Assembly: GCA_903894755.1 (NCBI GenBank)
Contig: CAITRH010000117.1
Span: 1-62,188, forward strand
DNA: 62,188 nucleotides
Reading direction: 5' to 3'
Origin: an uncultured delta proteobacterium
Lineage (GTDB): Bacteria; Myxococcota_A; Polyangia; Polyangiales; Polyangiaceae
Shown here: positions 28,671 to 36,465 of the stretch, piece after piece
Layout: every line of letters begins with the position of its first letter
How positions within the stretch are numbered: the stretch's first letter is position 1
The notes under the pieces: model-generated
Database searches by the model: none
Seen by the model: the letters and a program-made list of their open reading frames with translations, nothing else
Told to the model about the DNA's origin: nothing
Program-made: the position numbers and the translations under genes

Positions 28671-28925
28671 GAGATCCCCTTCGCCGAGGCGACCGAGGCA
28701 CTTCGGGCGACCTAGAGTGACGTGCTCCAATCGGCGGAGGCACTGTAGGCGATCCAAAGTGACGGTTTCCAATCGGCGGAGCCACTTCGGGTGACCCAGA
28801 GTGACCTGTTCCAATCGGCGGAGCCACTTCGGGCCGCCCAGAGTGACCTATTCCAATCGGCGGAGGCACTTCGGGCGACCCAGAGTGACCTGTTCCAAGC
28901 AGCGGAGGCATTTCGGGCGACCCAC
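28671..28925. repeat. 42-bp tandem array A, five units plus partial
   Basis: Units start at 28699, 28741, 28783, 28825, 28867 and 28909 (exactly 42 bp apart). The core reads CACTTCGGGCGACC, then GAGTGACNTNTTCC, then AATCGGCGGAG. A conserved left flank, GAGATCCCCTTCGCCGA, precedes it. Since 42 is divisible by three, the array is open in several frames as a 14-residue repeat. It is the outermost left copy of four arrays and precedes a nuclease remnant. Confidence 0.95.
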
Positions 28926-28969
28926 ATCGCTAGGGCTCCACCTGCGTCATGGCCATCTGCCATGCTCGC

Positions 28970-29143
28970 GGGGGGCGCCGGGACGCTCGATGCCATCCTT
29001 GAGGTCGTCTTCGAGCTGCTCTTTGCGGACTCGAAGAACCGCGGCCTGGGACCTCGCTTGCGACGGCCGCGCACCGCTCGAAGGCTTAGGTAGAACGCGC
29101 CGTCGCTGTCCCCGCGCCGAAGACCTGTTGGCCGAAATCGGCT
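28970..29143 (+). pseudogene. Remnant of Rpn-type nuclease/transposase
   Basis: Sequence matching only the first ~20 codons (ILEVVFELLFADSKNR) and the last ~25 codons (ARLEG-WVER-AVSVPRAEDLLAE region) of the Rpn genes at 35.3 and 43.7 kb, with everything between deleted and frames broken. It is the copy attached to array A. Confidence 0.8.
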
Positions 29144-29149
29144 GCCCGA

Positions 29150-29296
29150 TCCTTGACAGCTTCCGCTTCCGTCTTAAATGGATAGTCGACGGCGTGGTGG
29201 GCGGCGTCGACGTAATTTCGAAGCCCCATTGGAGTGAAGGGGAACAAGGACCGCGGCGACCACAGGGGTTGGCAACTTACCAACGGGGAGCGCACG
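29150..29296 (+). promoter_or_regulatory. Conserved leader of Ser/Thr kinase gene, copy 1
   Basis: This stretch, containing GGCGTGGTGGGCGGCGTCGA, GTAATTTCGAAGCCCC and AAGGACCGCGG, is highly similar to 36320-36465 before the second kinase. Conservation outside coding sequence suggests promoter or leader functions carried with the cassette. ACGGGGAG, 6-8 bases before the ATG, is the likely RBS. I cannot assign -35/-10 boxes. Confidence 0.4.
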
Positions 29297-30880
29297 ATGA
29301 ACCTTGAGCCCGAGGTTGGGGACTACGTAACGCCAAGGCTGCAGCTCGTTCGGCGACTCGGCGTGGGGGGCATGGGTTCGGTGTGGGTCGCGCACAATCT
29401 GAGTCTGCATTCAGATGTCGTGATCAAGTTCATGGCGCCCCAGGTTGCGTCCGATCCCCTGCTACGCGCTCGCTTTGAGCGGGAGGCTGCCGCGGCCTCG
29501 GAGGTCCGCAGCCCTCATGTCATGCAGGTGTTCGACTACGGCCTGACCGCCACCGGGATCCCTTACATCAGCATGGAGCTGCTGGAAGGCGAGGATCTCG
29601 AGATGCGTCTTCGGATGGAACGCGTGATTCCGCTCGGTCACGTAGCGGCGGTGGTCCAGCAAGTGGCGCGGGCGCTTGGACGGGCCCACGAGCGGGGGAT
29701 TATCCATCGCGATATCAAACCTGCCAATATTTTCCTCTGCGAAACCGGCGAAGAGGACGCGTTCGTCAAGGTGCTCGATTTCGGCATTGCCAAGGTCCAG
29801 TGGGATCTCGACGGGGCTACGAAGACCGGGTTGGTGTTCGGGACCCCGTACTTCATGTCGCCAGAGCACACGATGGGGTCCAAGGCACTTGATTGCCGGT
29901 CGGACCTTTGGTCTCTGGGGGTCGTCGCCTACGTGGCGCTGACGGGGGTGTTGCCGTTCGACGGCGACACGGTGAGCGCGGTCTGCATGCGGATCTGTTC
30001 GGGCGCTTTCGCGCCGCCGTCAGCTGTCCAAGGGGGCATTTCGGCTGCGGTGGACTCCTGGTTCAACAGCGTACTGGCACGCGACCCAGCCAAGCGATTT
30101 GCGTCAGCGCGCGAGATGGCGGACGCGCTGGTATGCCTTGCTGGAGGCCCGATGGAAGCGCGGATCCCGTCCAGGATCTCCCTTTCGGCCGTGCGGGCTC
30201 CGGCGACCGTGTCGGGGCCGGATTCGGCATCGGCTTCAGCGGCAGCTCCCCTCTCAAACGCGCACCGGACTCCTCCTCCGAGCGCTCCGCGCCAATCGGT
30301 TCCAGCCCTTGCGAGCGCAGAGCTCCCTCCGTACAGTGTCCCGTCCACAGCACACTTCTATTCGTCCCAACCTCCCGCGCCGCAACGACTCGAAAGAAGC
30401 GTCAACGACCAAGCCGAGCGCGCGCAGAGGCTCCCGGCGGCCATGGACGATCGCAGCTCGCAACCGTACCGGACGAGCGTCTCAAGTGCTCCTCCTCCGC
30501 CTTCCGTGGCTCACGCCATGCCACCTCACTGGACAACGACGGCAGCCGGAGCGCTAGAACGGGCGCCCCGGTCGTCGTTGAAAGCCCAGCTCGCCATTTT
30601 CGTGGGGATGGGCGCGTTGATCACCCTTTCCGCGGGCGGCTTGCTCTTGTTTCTACGCGACCGAAACGACGTTTTCCGTGTTCAGCCACCTCCCACGGTG
30701 ACCATGTCGACTCTTGCGGCCCCGGTGTTGACGCTGCCCGCCGCCCCGTCCTTCGCCCCTTCCACACTGCCGACTCCGTCCTCGACGGCCCCGAAGACAA
30801 CGCCTTTGTCGCGACCGCAGCGACCGGCCCCCATTCCGCGCGCGGTGGCTCCCAAGGCATCCGGAGGAGACGTGTGGTGA
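29297..30880 (+). CDS. Membrane-anchored Ser/Thr protein kinase, cassette copy 1
   Basis: 527 residues from the ATG at 29297 (MNLEPEVGDYVTPRLQL). Kinase domain about 14-285 with GVGGMGSVW, Lys in VVIKFMA, HRDIKPANIF, DFGIAK and GTPYFMSPEH, complete for catalysis. A Pro/Ser-rich linker, one membrane helix (about 430-453) and a short Pro/Thr-rich outer tail follow. It is closely similar throughout to the kinase at 36466-37950; this copy has an extra linker segment (VNDQAERAQRLPAAMDDR). It overlaps the following TPR gene by 7 bp, so the two are translationally coupled. Confidence 0.93.
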   Translation: MNLEPEVGDYVTPRLQLVRRLGVGGMGSVWVAHNLSLHSDVVIKFMAPQVASDPLLRARFEREAAAASEVRSPHVMQVFDYGLTATGIPYISMELLEGEDLEMRLRMERVIPLGHVAAVVQQVARALGRAHERGIIHRDIKPANIFLCETGEEDAFVKVLDFGIAKVQWDLDGATKTGLVFGTPYFMSPEHTMGSKALDCRSDLWSLGVVAYVALTGVLPFDGDTVSAVCMRICSGAFAPPSAVQGGISAAVDSWFNSVLARDPAKRFASAREMADALVCLAGGPMEARIPSRISLSAVRAPATVSGPDSASASAAAPLSNAHRTPPPSAPRQSVPALASAELPPYSVPSTAHFYSSQPPAPQRLERSVNDQAERAQRLPAAMDDRSSQPYRTSVSSAPPPPSVAHAMPPHWTTTAAGALERAPRSSLKAQLAIFVGMGALITLSAGGLLLFLRDRNDVFRVQPPPTVTMSTLAAPVLTLPAAPSFAPSTLPTPSSTAPKTTPLSRPQRPAPIPRAVAPKASGGDVW

Positions 30881-31899
30881 AAAAGGCTTCCCGCATCGCC
30901 TTGCTGCTCGGGCACCTTGCGCTAGCGGCGCCTGCAGCCGCAGTGCTATCTCCCCAATCTTCCCTGGCCCAACAGCGGACACCGGACGAGCAACGGGCGA
31001 GCACTTTGCTCGTGGAAGGTCAGGAGCTCCGTCAGCAGGGGCTACACAAAGAGGCGCTCGAGAAGTTTCGCGAGGCCTATCGAATCTTACAGACGCCGAT
31101 CCTAGGTTTTGCCCTTGCGCAGGGGCAGGTCGCTCTTGGACAGCTTCTCGAAGCCCAGCAAACGCTCAGGGCGGTGCACTATCTGCCCGAGTCCTTGAAA
31201 GAGACGCTAAAGTCGCAGCGGGTCCGGGTCGACGCTGCGCTCCTTCTGGTCGACGTGACCGGGCGGATTCCTGTTCTTCAGGTTTCTGTCAAAGGGCTTC
31301 CAGCGGGACAGGACGCGGTGCTGCAGGTGGCGGGCAAAGCTTTGACACTGGCCGCTGCGGATCAAGGGATATCGCTCAATCCTGGGAGCTACGAGGTCGT
31401 TGCGAAGGCGAGCGGCCGACCGGAACAACATCAGCAGATCCAACTGAATGAAGGGGCCCGTATCCGCATCGACATGGTGTTTCCACTGGATATCCCGGTG
31501 GCGCCCGTTGTCGCAATTCCTGCGGCGACGACGACGGCGCCCATTGTGGTGACGCTGCCGCGTCCTTTGCCGCGTGCTACCAACGAAGGCCCCGGAGCGT
31601 TGCCTTGGATTGTTGGGGGCGTTGGTGCAGCAACGCTCGCAGTCGCCGCGGGGCTCGAGTTGGCACGTTCCAGCAAGAACGACATCATCAGCCAACACTG
31701 CAACACCACGGCCTGCGACCAGGAGGGGATCGACGCGACGAAGTCGGCGAAGTCGCTGCAAACCTTTGGTGCAGTGGCGTGGGTCGTGGGGGGCGTCGGT
31801 GTTGCGACCGGCACTGTGCTCTACTTTACGCTCGGAGGCCGAAAGCACACCACCGTTGCGTTACGTCCAGGAGGCTTTGCGTTGACTACGCAATGGTAG
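30874..31899 (+). CDS. Exported TPR/PEGA-like membrane protein, copy 1
   Basis: 341 residues, GTG start inside the kinase 3' end; two paralogous genes have ATG at the same spot, which fixes the start. A signal peptide (RIALLLGHLALAAPAAAVL) is followed by a TPR-like helical pair (ASTLLVEGQELRQQGLHKEA, LEKFREAYRILQTP), a PEGA-like beta domain (IPVLQVSVKGLPAGQDAVLQ to SYEVVAKASG), a Pro/Thr linker, and two C-terminal membrane helices (PWIVGGVGAATLAVAAGLEL; AVAWVVGGVGVATGTVLYF). The kinase coupling suggests it is a partner or substrate at the envelope. Near-duplicate at 42333-43370. Confidence 0.82.
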   Translation: MVKKASRIALLLGHLALAAPAAAVLSPQSSLAQQRTPDEQRASTLLVEGQELRQQGLHKEALEKFREAYRILQTPILGFALAQGQVALGQLLEAQQTLRAVHYLPESLKETLKSQRVRVDAALLLVDVTGRIPVLQVSVKGLPAGQDAVLQVAGKALTLAAADQGISLNPGSYEVVAKASGRPEQHQQIQLNEGARIRIDMVFPLDIPVAPVVAIPAATTTAPIVVTLPRPLPRATNEGPGALPWIVGGVGAATLAVAAGLELARSSKNDIISQHCNTTACDQEGIDATKSAKSLQTFGAVAWVVGGVGVATGTVLYFTLGGRKHTTVALRPGGFALTTQW

Positions 31900-31903
31900 A
31901 CCG

Positions 31904-32884
31904 ATGCAATTTACCCCTCAGAGTTCTGCGTGGTTGTCGCTGATTGCGGTCTCTTGCAGCCTGGTGAGTCCTCGGGATTACGACCCGTACTACCTATCCG
32001 AGTCCACCACGCACTGCCCCGCCTATTGCAGCAACCATGGCACCTGCGACCTGTCGACGTTCGTATGTTCCTGCACTGCGGGATACGCACCGCCCGACTG
32101 CAGCACGTGCGACACTGGGTATTCGGGGTACCCAAGTTGCGAATCCGATTGCACGGGCGAGGGCTGCACCAACCAGCTCCCGCTGAAGTACACCGAGACA
32201 TTCGATTCAAACGCCAACGGTTGGTTCACGGGAACAAGGTCAAGCTCGGATGGGGGCTCTGTGACTTTCTCGATAGAAGGTGGCGGTTACGTATGGACGT
32301 TGAACTCCATTGGCTGGTCGATGCCTTGGCCGAGGGAGGTCCCCCCGGATGTCTACGTGAGCGTGGACGTGACCGTTGCCAGCGGTACTCCGCCGTATGC
32401 ACTGTCTGCACGATCAGCCAACGGGGACGGCTATTTCTTTCTGGTGTTTTCTTCGGGCTCCACCTGGTCCATCGAAAGGTATGCGAATGTAGATGCGGGA
32501 AGCCCCTGGTCTGTGCTGAAAAAGGGATCAGCGCCCCTTCTGCGCCAAGGACAAACCAACAACATTGCTTTCGCTACTCTGGGAGCGCGCCTCAGGTTTT
32601 TTCTCAACGGGACTATCATCGGCCAGGTGACCGACACGACCTACGGGAGCGGTCACGTCGGGCTCTTGGCGGAAGCCACGGATCAGACCACAGCGCAGGT
32701 CACCTTCGACAACTTCAAGGTGTACTATGCCGAGTCCTTCGCAGGTTGCCCAAACAATTGCAGCGGCCATGGAACGTGCGACACGTCGACGGGGGTCTGT
32801 TCCTGCACCGCGGGATACGCACAGCCGGCGTGCGGTACGTGTGACACTGGAGACGCGGGGTATCCGAATTGTAGCTTACCGTAA
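31904..32884 (+). CDS. EGF-like lipoprotein with jelly-roll domain
   Basis: 326 residues; signal peptide with lipobox AVSC, then SLVSPRDYDPYYLSES, a segment shared with the FGE-like lipoprotein of the second cassette. Two Cys-rich EGF-like modules (CSNHGTCDLSTFVCSCTAGY and CSGHGTCDTSTGVCSCTAGY) flank a beta-sandwich domain of about 180 residues (YTETFDSNANGW, LNGTIIGQVTDTTYGSGHVG, TFDNFKVYY), resembling the laminin-G/DUF1080 fold. Predicted surface lipoprotein that may bind glycans or proteins. It starts 4 bp after the TPR gene stop, same operon. Confidence 0.8.
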   Translation: MQFTPQSSAWLSLIAVSCSLVSPRDYDPYYLSESTTHCPAYCSNHGTCDLSTFVCSCTAGYAPPDCSTCDTGYSGYPSCESDCTGEGCTNQLPLKYTETFDSNANGWFTGTRSSSDGGSVTFSIEGGGYVWTLNSIGWSMPWPREVPPDVYVSVDVTVASGTPPYALSARSANGDGYFFLVFSSGSTWSIERYANVDAGSPWSVLKKGSAPLLRQGQTNNIAFATLGARLRFFLNGTIIGQVTDTTYGSGHVGLLAEATDQTTAQVTFDNFKVYYAESFAGCPNNCSGHGTCDTSTGVCSCTAGYAQPACGTCDTGDAGYPNCSLP

Positions 32885-33050
32885 TCGAGTGGCGGCCAGC
32901 AGCACATGCTGCTTGCAAAGGGGCACGTCTGGCCAACTGTGATGGGAGGTCGAACTAACGTTGCGTTGACGGGATCTGTTGGGTCATCAAGTTCGTGGCA
33001 ATTGCGGCGCAGCCGAGCACGAACCAGTCCAGTCGGAAGGAGAAGCTAAC

Positions 33051-33560
33051 ATGAAAACGACCAACACTTGGCGCACTCGAGTCGGCATTGGACGGAGGTG
33101 TCAGGAACGGCGCACGGTGCTCCGGTGCGTGGGAGCGATGCTCTGCCTGGTGATGAGTTCGTTCCTCGTAGCGGGGTGCTCGCCCAGCCACACTGAGACG
33201 TGTGGAGCGCAGTGCCAGCAGTGCAAGGAGCTCATTGGCACGGTGTGCAATAAGGCATTGGACTGCTTGATTGCGAACAACACAATCTCCGCCTCAAAAC
33301 GCCAAGCTGAGTACGACGGATGCATGTCGAGCAACCTGGAGGATGTGCCATGCTCGAAGGCCGTCGCTGTCGGGAGCTCCTACAACACCTGCCTAACGGA
33401 CATCAAGGCGACCGCGTGCGCGACGTTCGTGACGTCCTCTAGCGGGAATGTAACTCTTTCTCTTCCCAGCACCTGCACCGGCGTGATCAAGATCCCGCAA
33501 TCGTCGCAGTTTGCAGCAGACGGTGCAGGTTTGTCTGCAGCGGTGGAGCGGATCGAGTAG
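33051..33560 (+). CDS. Cys-rich lipoprotein
   Basis: 169 residues from the ATG at 33051, preceded by GGAAGGAGAAG. A long, charged N-region leads to the signal helix (GAMLCLVMSSFLVAGCSPS, lipobox VAGC). The mature part has cysteines in CGAQCQQCKELIGTVCNKALDC, CMSSN, CSKA, CLTD and CATF, then a beta-like TCTGVIKI. No family recognised. It lies between the EGF lipoprotein and the TPR-barrel gene and is probably cotranscribed. Confidence 0.7.
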   Translation: MKTTNTWRTRVGIGRRCQERRTVLRCVGAMLCLVMSSFLVAGCSPSHTETCGAQCQQCKELIGTVCNKALDCLIANNTISASKRQAEYDGCMSSNLEDVPCSKAVAVGSSYNTCLTDIKATACATFVTSSSGNVTLSLPSTCTGVIKIPQSSQFAADGAGLSAAVERIE

Positions 33561-33603
33561 GGCCATCGTCGGTCCCCCCCACAAACAATGGAGGCACGGT
33601 AAC

Positions 33604-34935
33604 ATGGTAAAAACAACTCCGATGAGCCGCGTTGTTGCCGGCTTGGCTCACCTCGCGTGGGCAATTCCAGCAGCCGTCTCGTTGCCATTGGTAGCGTCTG
33701 CCCAGGCGCCGCCCCAGGACGAACCGAAGGCCATTCGACTGATGCTCGAGGGCCAAGAGCTTCGGGACAAGGGCAACCATGCCGGAGCACTGGAAAAGTT
33801 CCGCCAGGCCTACTCGGCATTGCCGAACCCGGTCATTGGTTTGGCACTGGCACAAGAGCTGGTCACACTTGGAAAGCTCCTCGAGGCCAAAGAGACCCTG
33901 ATGAACGCATGCCAACTGCCTGAATCCGACAAGGAGACGGCGAAATCCAAGAAAGCGCGTGTGGACACGGCTTTGCTCTTGGTCGACGTGGCTACCCGAA
34001 TTCCTGTCCTTCAAGTGTCCGTACGTGGGGTTCCGGCGGGACAAGATATGACGCTGGAGGTGGGAGGGAAAACGGTATCGCAGGCGGCGGGCGACCAAGG
34101 AATTCCCCTCGACCCGGGCAGCTACGAGGTCGTTGCGCGGACCGAGACGCGGAGCGAGCAGCGAAAGGAAGTCCAGCTCAGAGAACGGGATCGGCTGCGG
34201 ATCGAGCTAACGTTTTCCAACCCGTCCATGGACCGTGTTGCCATCGCGCCCATTGCTCCGACCGCTTCCACCTCCGTTTCCTCGACCCCGTCCGCTGCCC
34301 CAACCGCTACCAGCGAGCCAACCGAGCCAACCGAGCCAGGAGCTCCTAAGCAGTCCCGGGGCCGACTGGAATTTGGTGTTCGATCCGGATATGGCCTTCC
34401 GCTTGGGGACGTTGACCAAGGCGAAGCCATGAAGGACTTTTGGACCGGCATGGTACCGATCTGGTTGGATGCAGGCTATGAGTTCAACCGGAGCCTCTAT
34501 GTGGGAGCTTACTACCACTATGGCGCCGCTTTCGTTTCGGACAGCCAGTGCGCAAATCTAAGCTGTTCTGGCCGCGTCATTCGATTTGGGGCGATGGTTC
34601 GGTATACTGCTGCCAAGTTAGGTGAACTCTTGCCTTGGGTTGGGGTGGGATTTGGATACGAATCGACGTCGCTCACCGTGACCGCAAACGGCGCCGAAGC
34701 GACCGTGGGGGTAAGCGGCTTGGAATTCCTAAACCTGCAAACTGGTTTTGACTTCGAATTAACGTCGAGCATCAAAATGGGTCCATTCGTAAGCTACTCG
34801 ATGGGTCGTTTCGGGACTTTGAGCGTCAAGAGCCCATCGACCGGAGGCGCGGAGCAGAGTCAGGATATCCCGAACAAGGCGACCCATTCATGGTTCGTCT
34901 TCGGCCTCCGCGGGGCTTACCACATCGACCTCTAA
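33604..34935 (+). CDS. TPR/PEGA-like protein with C-terminal outer-membrane barrel
   Basis: 443 residues. The N-terminal 200 residues parallel the TPR/PEGA-like paralogues (RLMLEGQELRDKGNHAGALE, RIPVLQVSVRGVPAGQD, GSYEVVARTETRSE) after a signal peptide (PAAVSLPLVASAQA). Instead of the two membrane helices, the C-terminal half is a barrel-like region after an EPTEPTEPG linker: LEFGVRSGYGLPLGD, LYVGAYYHYGAAFVS, LPWVGVGFGYEST, VFGLRGAYHIDL with a terminal Leu. So the head domain is joined to a different membrane anchor. The TAA stop lies in a dispersed repeat terminus. Confidence 0.8.
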   Translation: MVKTTPMSRVVAGLAHLAWAIPAAVSLPLVASAQAPPQDEPKAIRLMLEGQELRDKGNHAGALEKFRQAYSALPNPVIGLALAQELVTLGKLLEAKETLMNACQLPESDKETAKSKKARVDTALLLVDVATRIPVLQVSVRGVPAGQDMTLEVGGKTVSQAAGDQGIPLDPGSYEVVARTETRSEQRKEVQLRERDRLRIELTFSNPSMDRVAIAPIAPTASTSVSSTPSAAPTATSEPTEPTEPGAPKQSRGRLEFGVRSGYGLPLGDVDQGEAMKDFWTGMVPIWLDAGYEFNRSLYVGAYYHYGAAFVSDSQCANLSCSGRVIRFGAMVRYTAAKLGELLPWVGVGFGYESTSLTVTANGAEATVGVSGLEFLNLQTGFDFELTSSIKMGPFVSYSMGRFGTLSVKSPSTGGAEQSQDIPNKATHSWFVFGLRGAYHIDL

Positions 34936-34975
34936 ACCAAAACCATTGGAAAACCGCAGGTCCGAATGCGGCCGT
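34933..34975. repeat. Terminus of the palindromic repeat family
   Basis: TAAACCAAAACCATTGGAAA followed by ACCGCAGGTCCGAATG matches the shared terminus; the first three bases are the stop codon of the barrel gene. No matching second arm is seen before array B. Confidence 0.6.
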
Positions 34976-34989
34976 CCAACCTAAGGACC

Positions 34990-35242
34990 TCCCCCTCGCC
35001 GATGCGACCGAGGCACTCTTGGGGGCCCGAAGCCTCCTCGCCGAGCCGACGAAGGCACTTCGGGTGACCCAAAGTGACGCATACCAATCGGCGGAGCCAC
35101 TTCGGGCGACCTAGAGCTACGTGTTCCAATCGGCGGAGGCACTTCGGGCGACCGAGAGCTACGTGTTCCAATCGGCGGAGGCACTTCGGGCGACCGAGAG
35201 CGACGTATTCCAATCGGCGGAGCCACTTCGGGCGACCGAGGT
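34990..35242. repeat. 42-bp tandem array B, four units plus partial
   Basis: Units start at 35056, 35098, 35140, 35182 and 35224. The left flank is CTCGCCGATGCGACCGAGGC and CCTCCTCGCCGAGCCGACGA; the last partial unit runs into ACCGAGGTCGACATGGACC and CTGCGTCATCGCCATCTGC, which also follow array C. The downstream Rpn gene starts 45 bp later. Confidence 0.95.
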
Positions 35243-35287
35243 CGACATGGACCGACCTGCGTCATCGCCATCTGCTACGCTCACCGC

Positions 35288-36313
35288 GTGCGCCGGACAC
35301 TTGATCCCACCCTAGATGTCGTCTTCAAGCTGCTCTTTGCGGACTCGAAGAACCGCGACCTTCTGATCGCTCTGCTCACCGCGGTGCTGCGTCCCAAGTC
35401 GCCGATCCGCTCGGTGACCGTGCTAAACCCAGAGGTCTCGAAGGAGGCGGTGACGGACAAAAGCATCGTGCTGGATATCCTTGTGCTCTGCGAGAACGGC
35501 ACCCAAGCGGACGTCGAGATGCAGGCCGATCGACGTCCTGCGTGGCGGTCCCGTTGCATGTTCTACTGGGCCAAGGTGTATTCGTCGCAGCTGACCCCCG
35601 GTCTCCCCTACACAACACTGAAGCCTGTGAAGGTGGTTGCTTTCTTGGGCTACCAGGAGTTCGAGGGCGACTGGTTGCACTCCGTGTTCCAGGTTCAGGA
35701 CATGCGAACGGGCAAGGTTTTCAGCGACGCGTTGGAGCTGCACACCATTGAGCTCCCGAAGCTTTCCGTCATGGGCGAAGCCGAGCGACAGGAGAACCCG
35801 GCGCTCACCTTGTGGACTCGGTTCTTTGCTGCGACCACGGACGAAGAATTGGAACAATTGGCCAAGGAGGATCCTATGATGCAAGTAGCGCATACGCGCT
35901 TGGTGGACCTGTCGACGCACGAAGAAGCATGGCAGCTGGCCAGGGAGCGGGAGATGTCGCAAGCGACCTACCGGATCGAAATAGGGGCTGCCATCGAGCT
36001 CGGCGAAAAGCGTGGCGAAGAGCGTGGCATCGAGCTCGGCGAAAAGCGTGGTATCGAGGTCGGCGAAAAGCGAGGCATCGAGGTTGGCGAAAAGCGAGGT
36101 ATCGAGGTCGGCGAAAAGCGAGGCATCGAGGTCGGCGAGCGCAACGCCTTGGCCGCGGCAGTTCTCCATGTGCTGCACGCCCGAGCCATCCCGGTGACCG
36201 ACGAAATCCGCGCCGCGATCCTCGCTTGCGGCGACCGCGCACGGCTTGAAGGGTGGGTGCAACGCGCCGTCTCCGTCCCCTGTGCCGAAGACCTGCTGGC
36301 CGAAGGCGCCTGA
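35288..36313 (+). CDS. Rpn-family PD-(D/E)XK nuclease / putative transposase (intact copy)
   Basis: 341 residues, GTG start. The N-terminus (LDPTLDVVFKLLFADSKNRD) and the core D63 in IVLDILVLCENG with E77-M-Q79 in ADVEMQADRR are the PD-(D/E)XK signature of Rpn/PDDEXK_2 proteins, followed by MFYWAKVYSSQL. Characterised Rpn proteins are DNases that stimulate RecA-independent recombination; they are not classic transposases. After residue ~225 an octapeptide GEKRGIEV/L is repeated about five times (24-bp DNA unit), as a probable helical linker. It sits directly behind the 42-bp array. Confidence 0.88.
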   Translation: MRRTLDPTLDVVFKLLFADSKNRDLLIALLTAVLRPKSPIRSVTVLNPEVSKEAVTDKSIVLDILVLCENGTQADVEMQADRRPAWRSRCMFYWAKVYSSQLTPGLPYTTLKPVKVVAFLGYQEFEGDWLHSVFQVQDMRTGKVFSDALELHTIELPKLSVMGEAERQENPALTLWTRFFAATTDEELEQLAKEDPMMQVAHTRLVDLSTHEEAWQLAREREMSQATYRIEIGAAIELGEKRGEERGIELGEKRGIEVGEKRGIEVGEKRGIEVGEKRGIEVGERNALAAAVLHVLHARAIPVTDEIRAAILACGDRARLEGWVQRAVSVPCAEDLLAEGA

Positions 36314-36319
36314 CCCGCG

Positions 36320-36465
36320 CCTTGACATCTTCCGCTTCCGTCCTAGATGGGTAGGTGATGGCGTGGTGGGCGGTGTCAACGTAATTTCGAAGCCCCGTTG
36401 GAGAGTGGGGGGAAAAGGACCGCGGGGACTACAGAAATCGGCAAATTGCCCACGGGGAGGGCGCG
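36320..36465 (+). promoter_or_regulatory. Conserved leader of Ser/Thr kinase gene, copy 2
   Basis: Matches 29150-29296 over most of its length (GGCGTGGTGGGCGGTGTCAA, GTAATTTCGAAGCCCC, AAAGGACCGCGG) and ends with ACGGGGAGGGCGCG before the kinase ATG, the likely RBS. It follows the Rpn stop closely, so the kinase promoter, if here, belongs to the cassette. Confidence 0.4.

Noticed and set aside
29893-30873. Long extension of TPR copy 1 upstream of 30874
   Set aside because: Shadow of the kinase linker; paralogues start with ATG at the equivalent of 30874.
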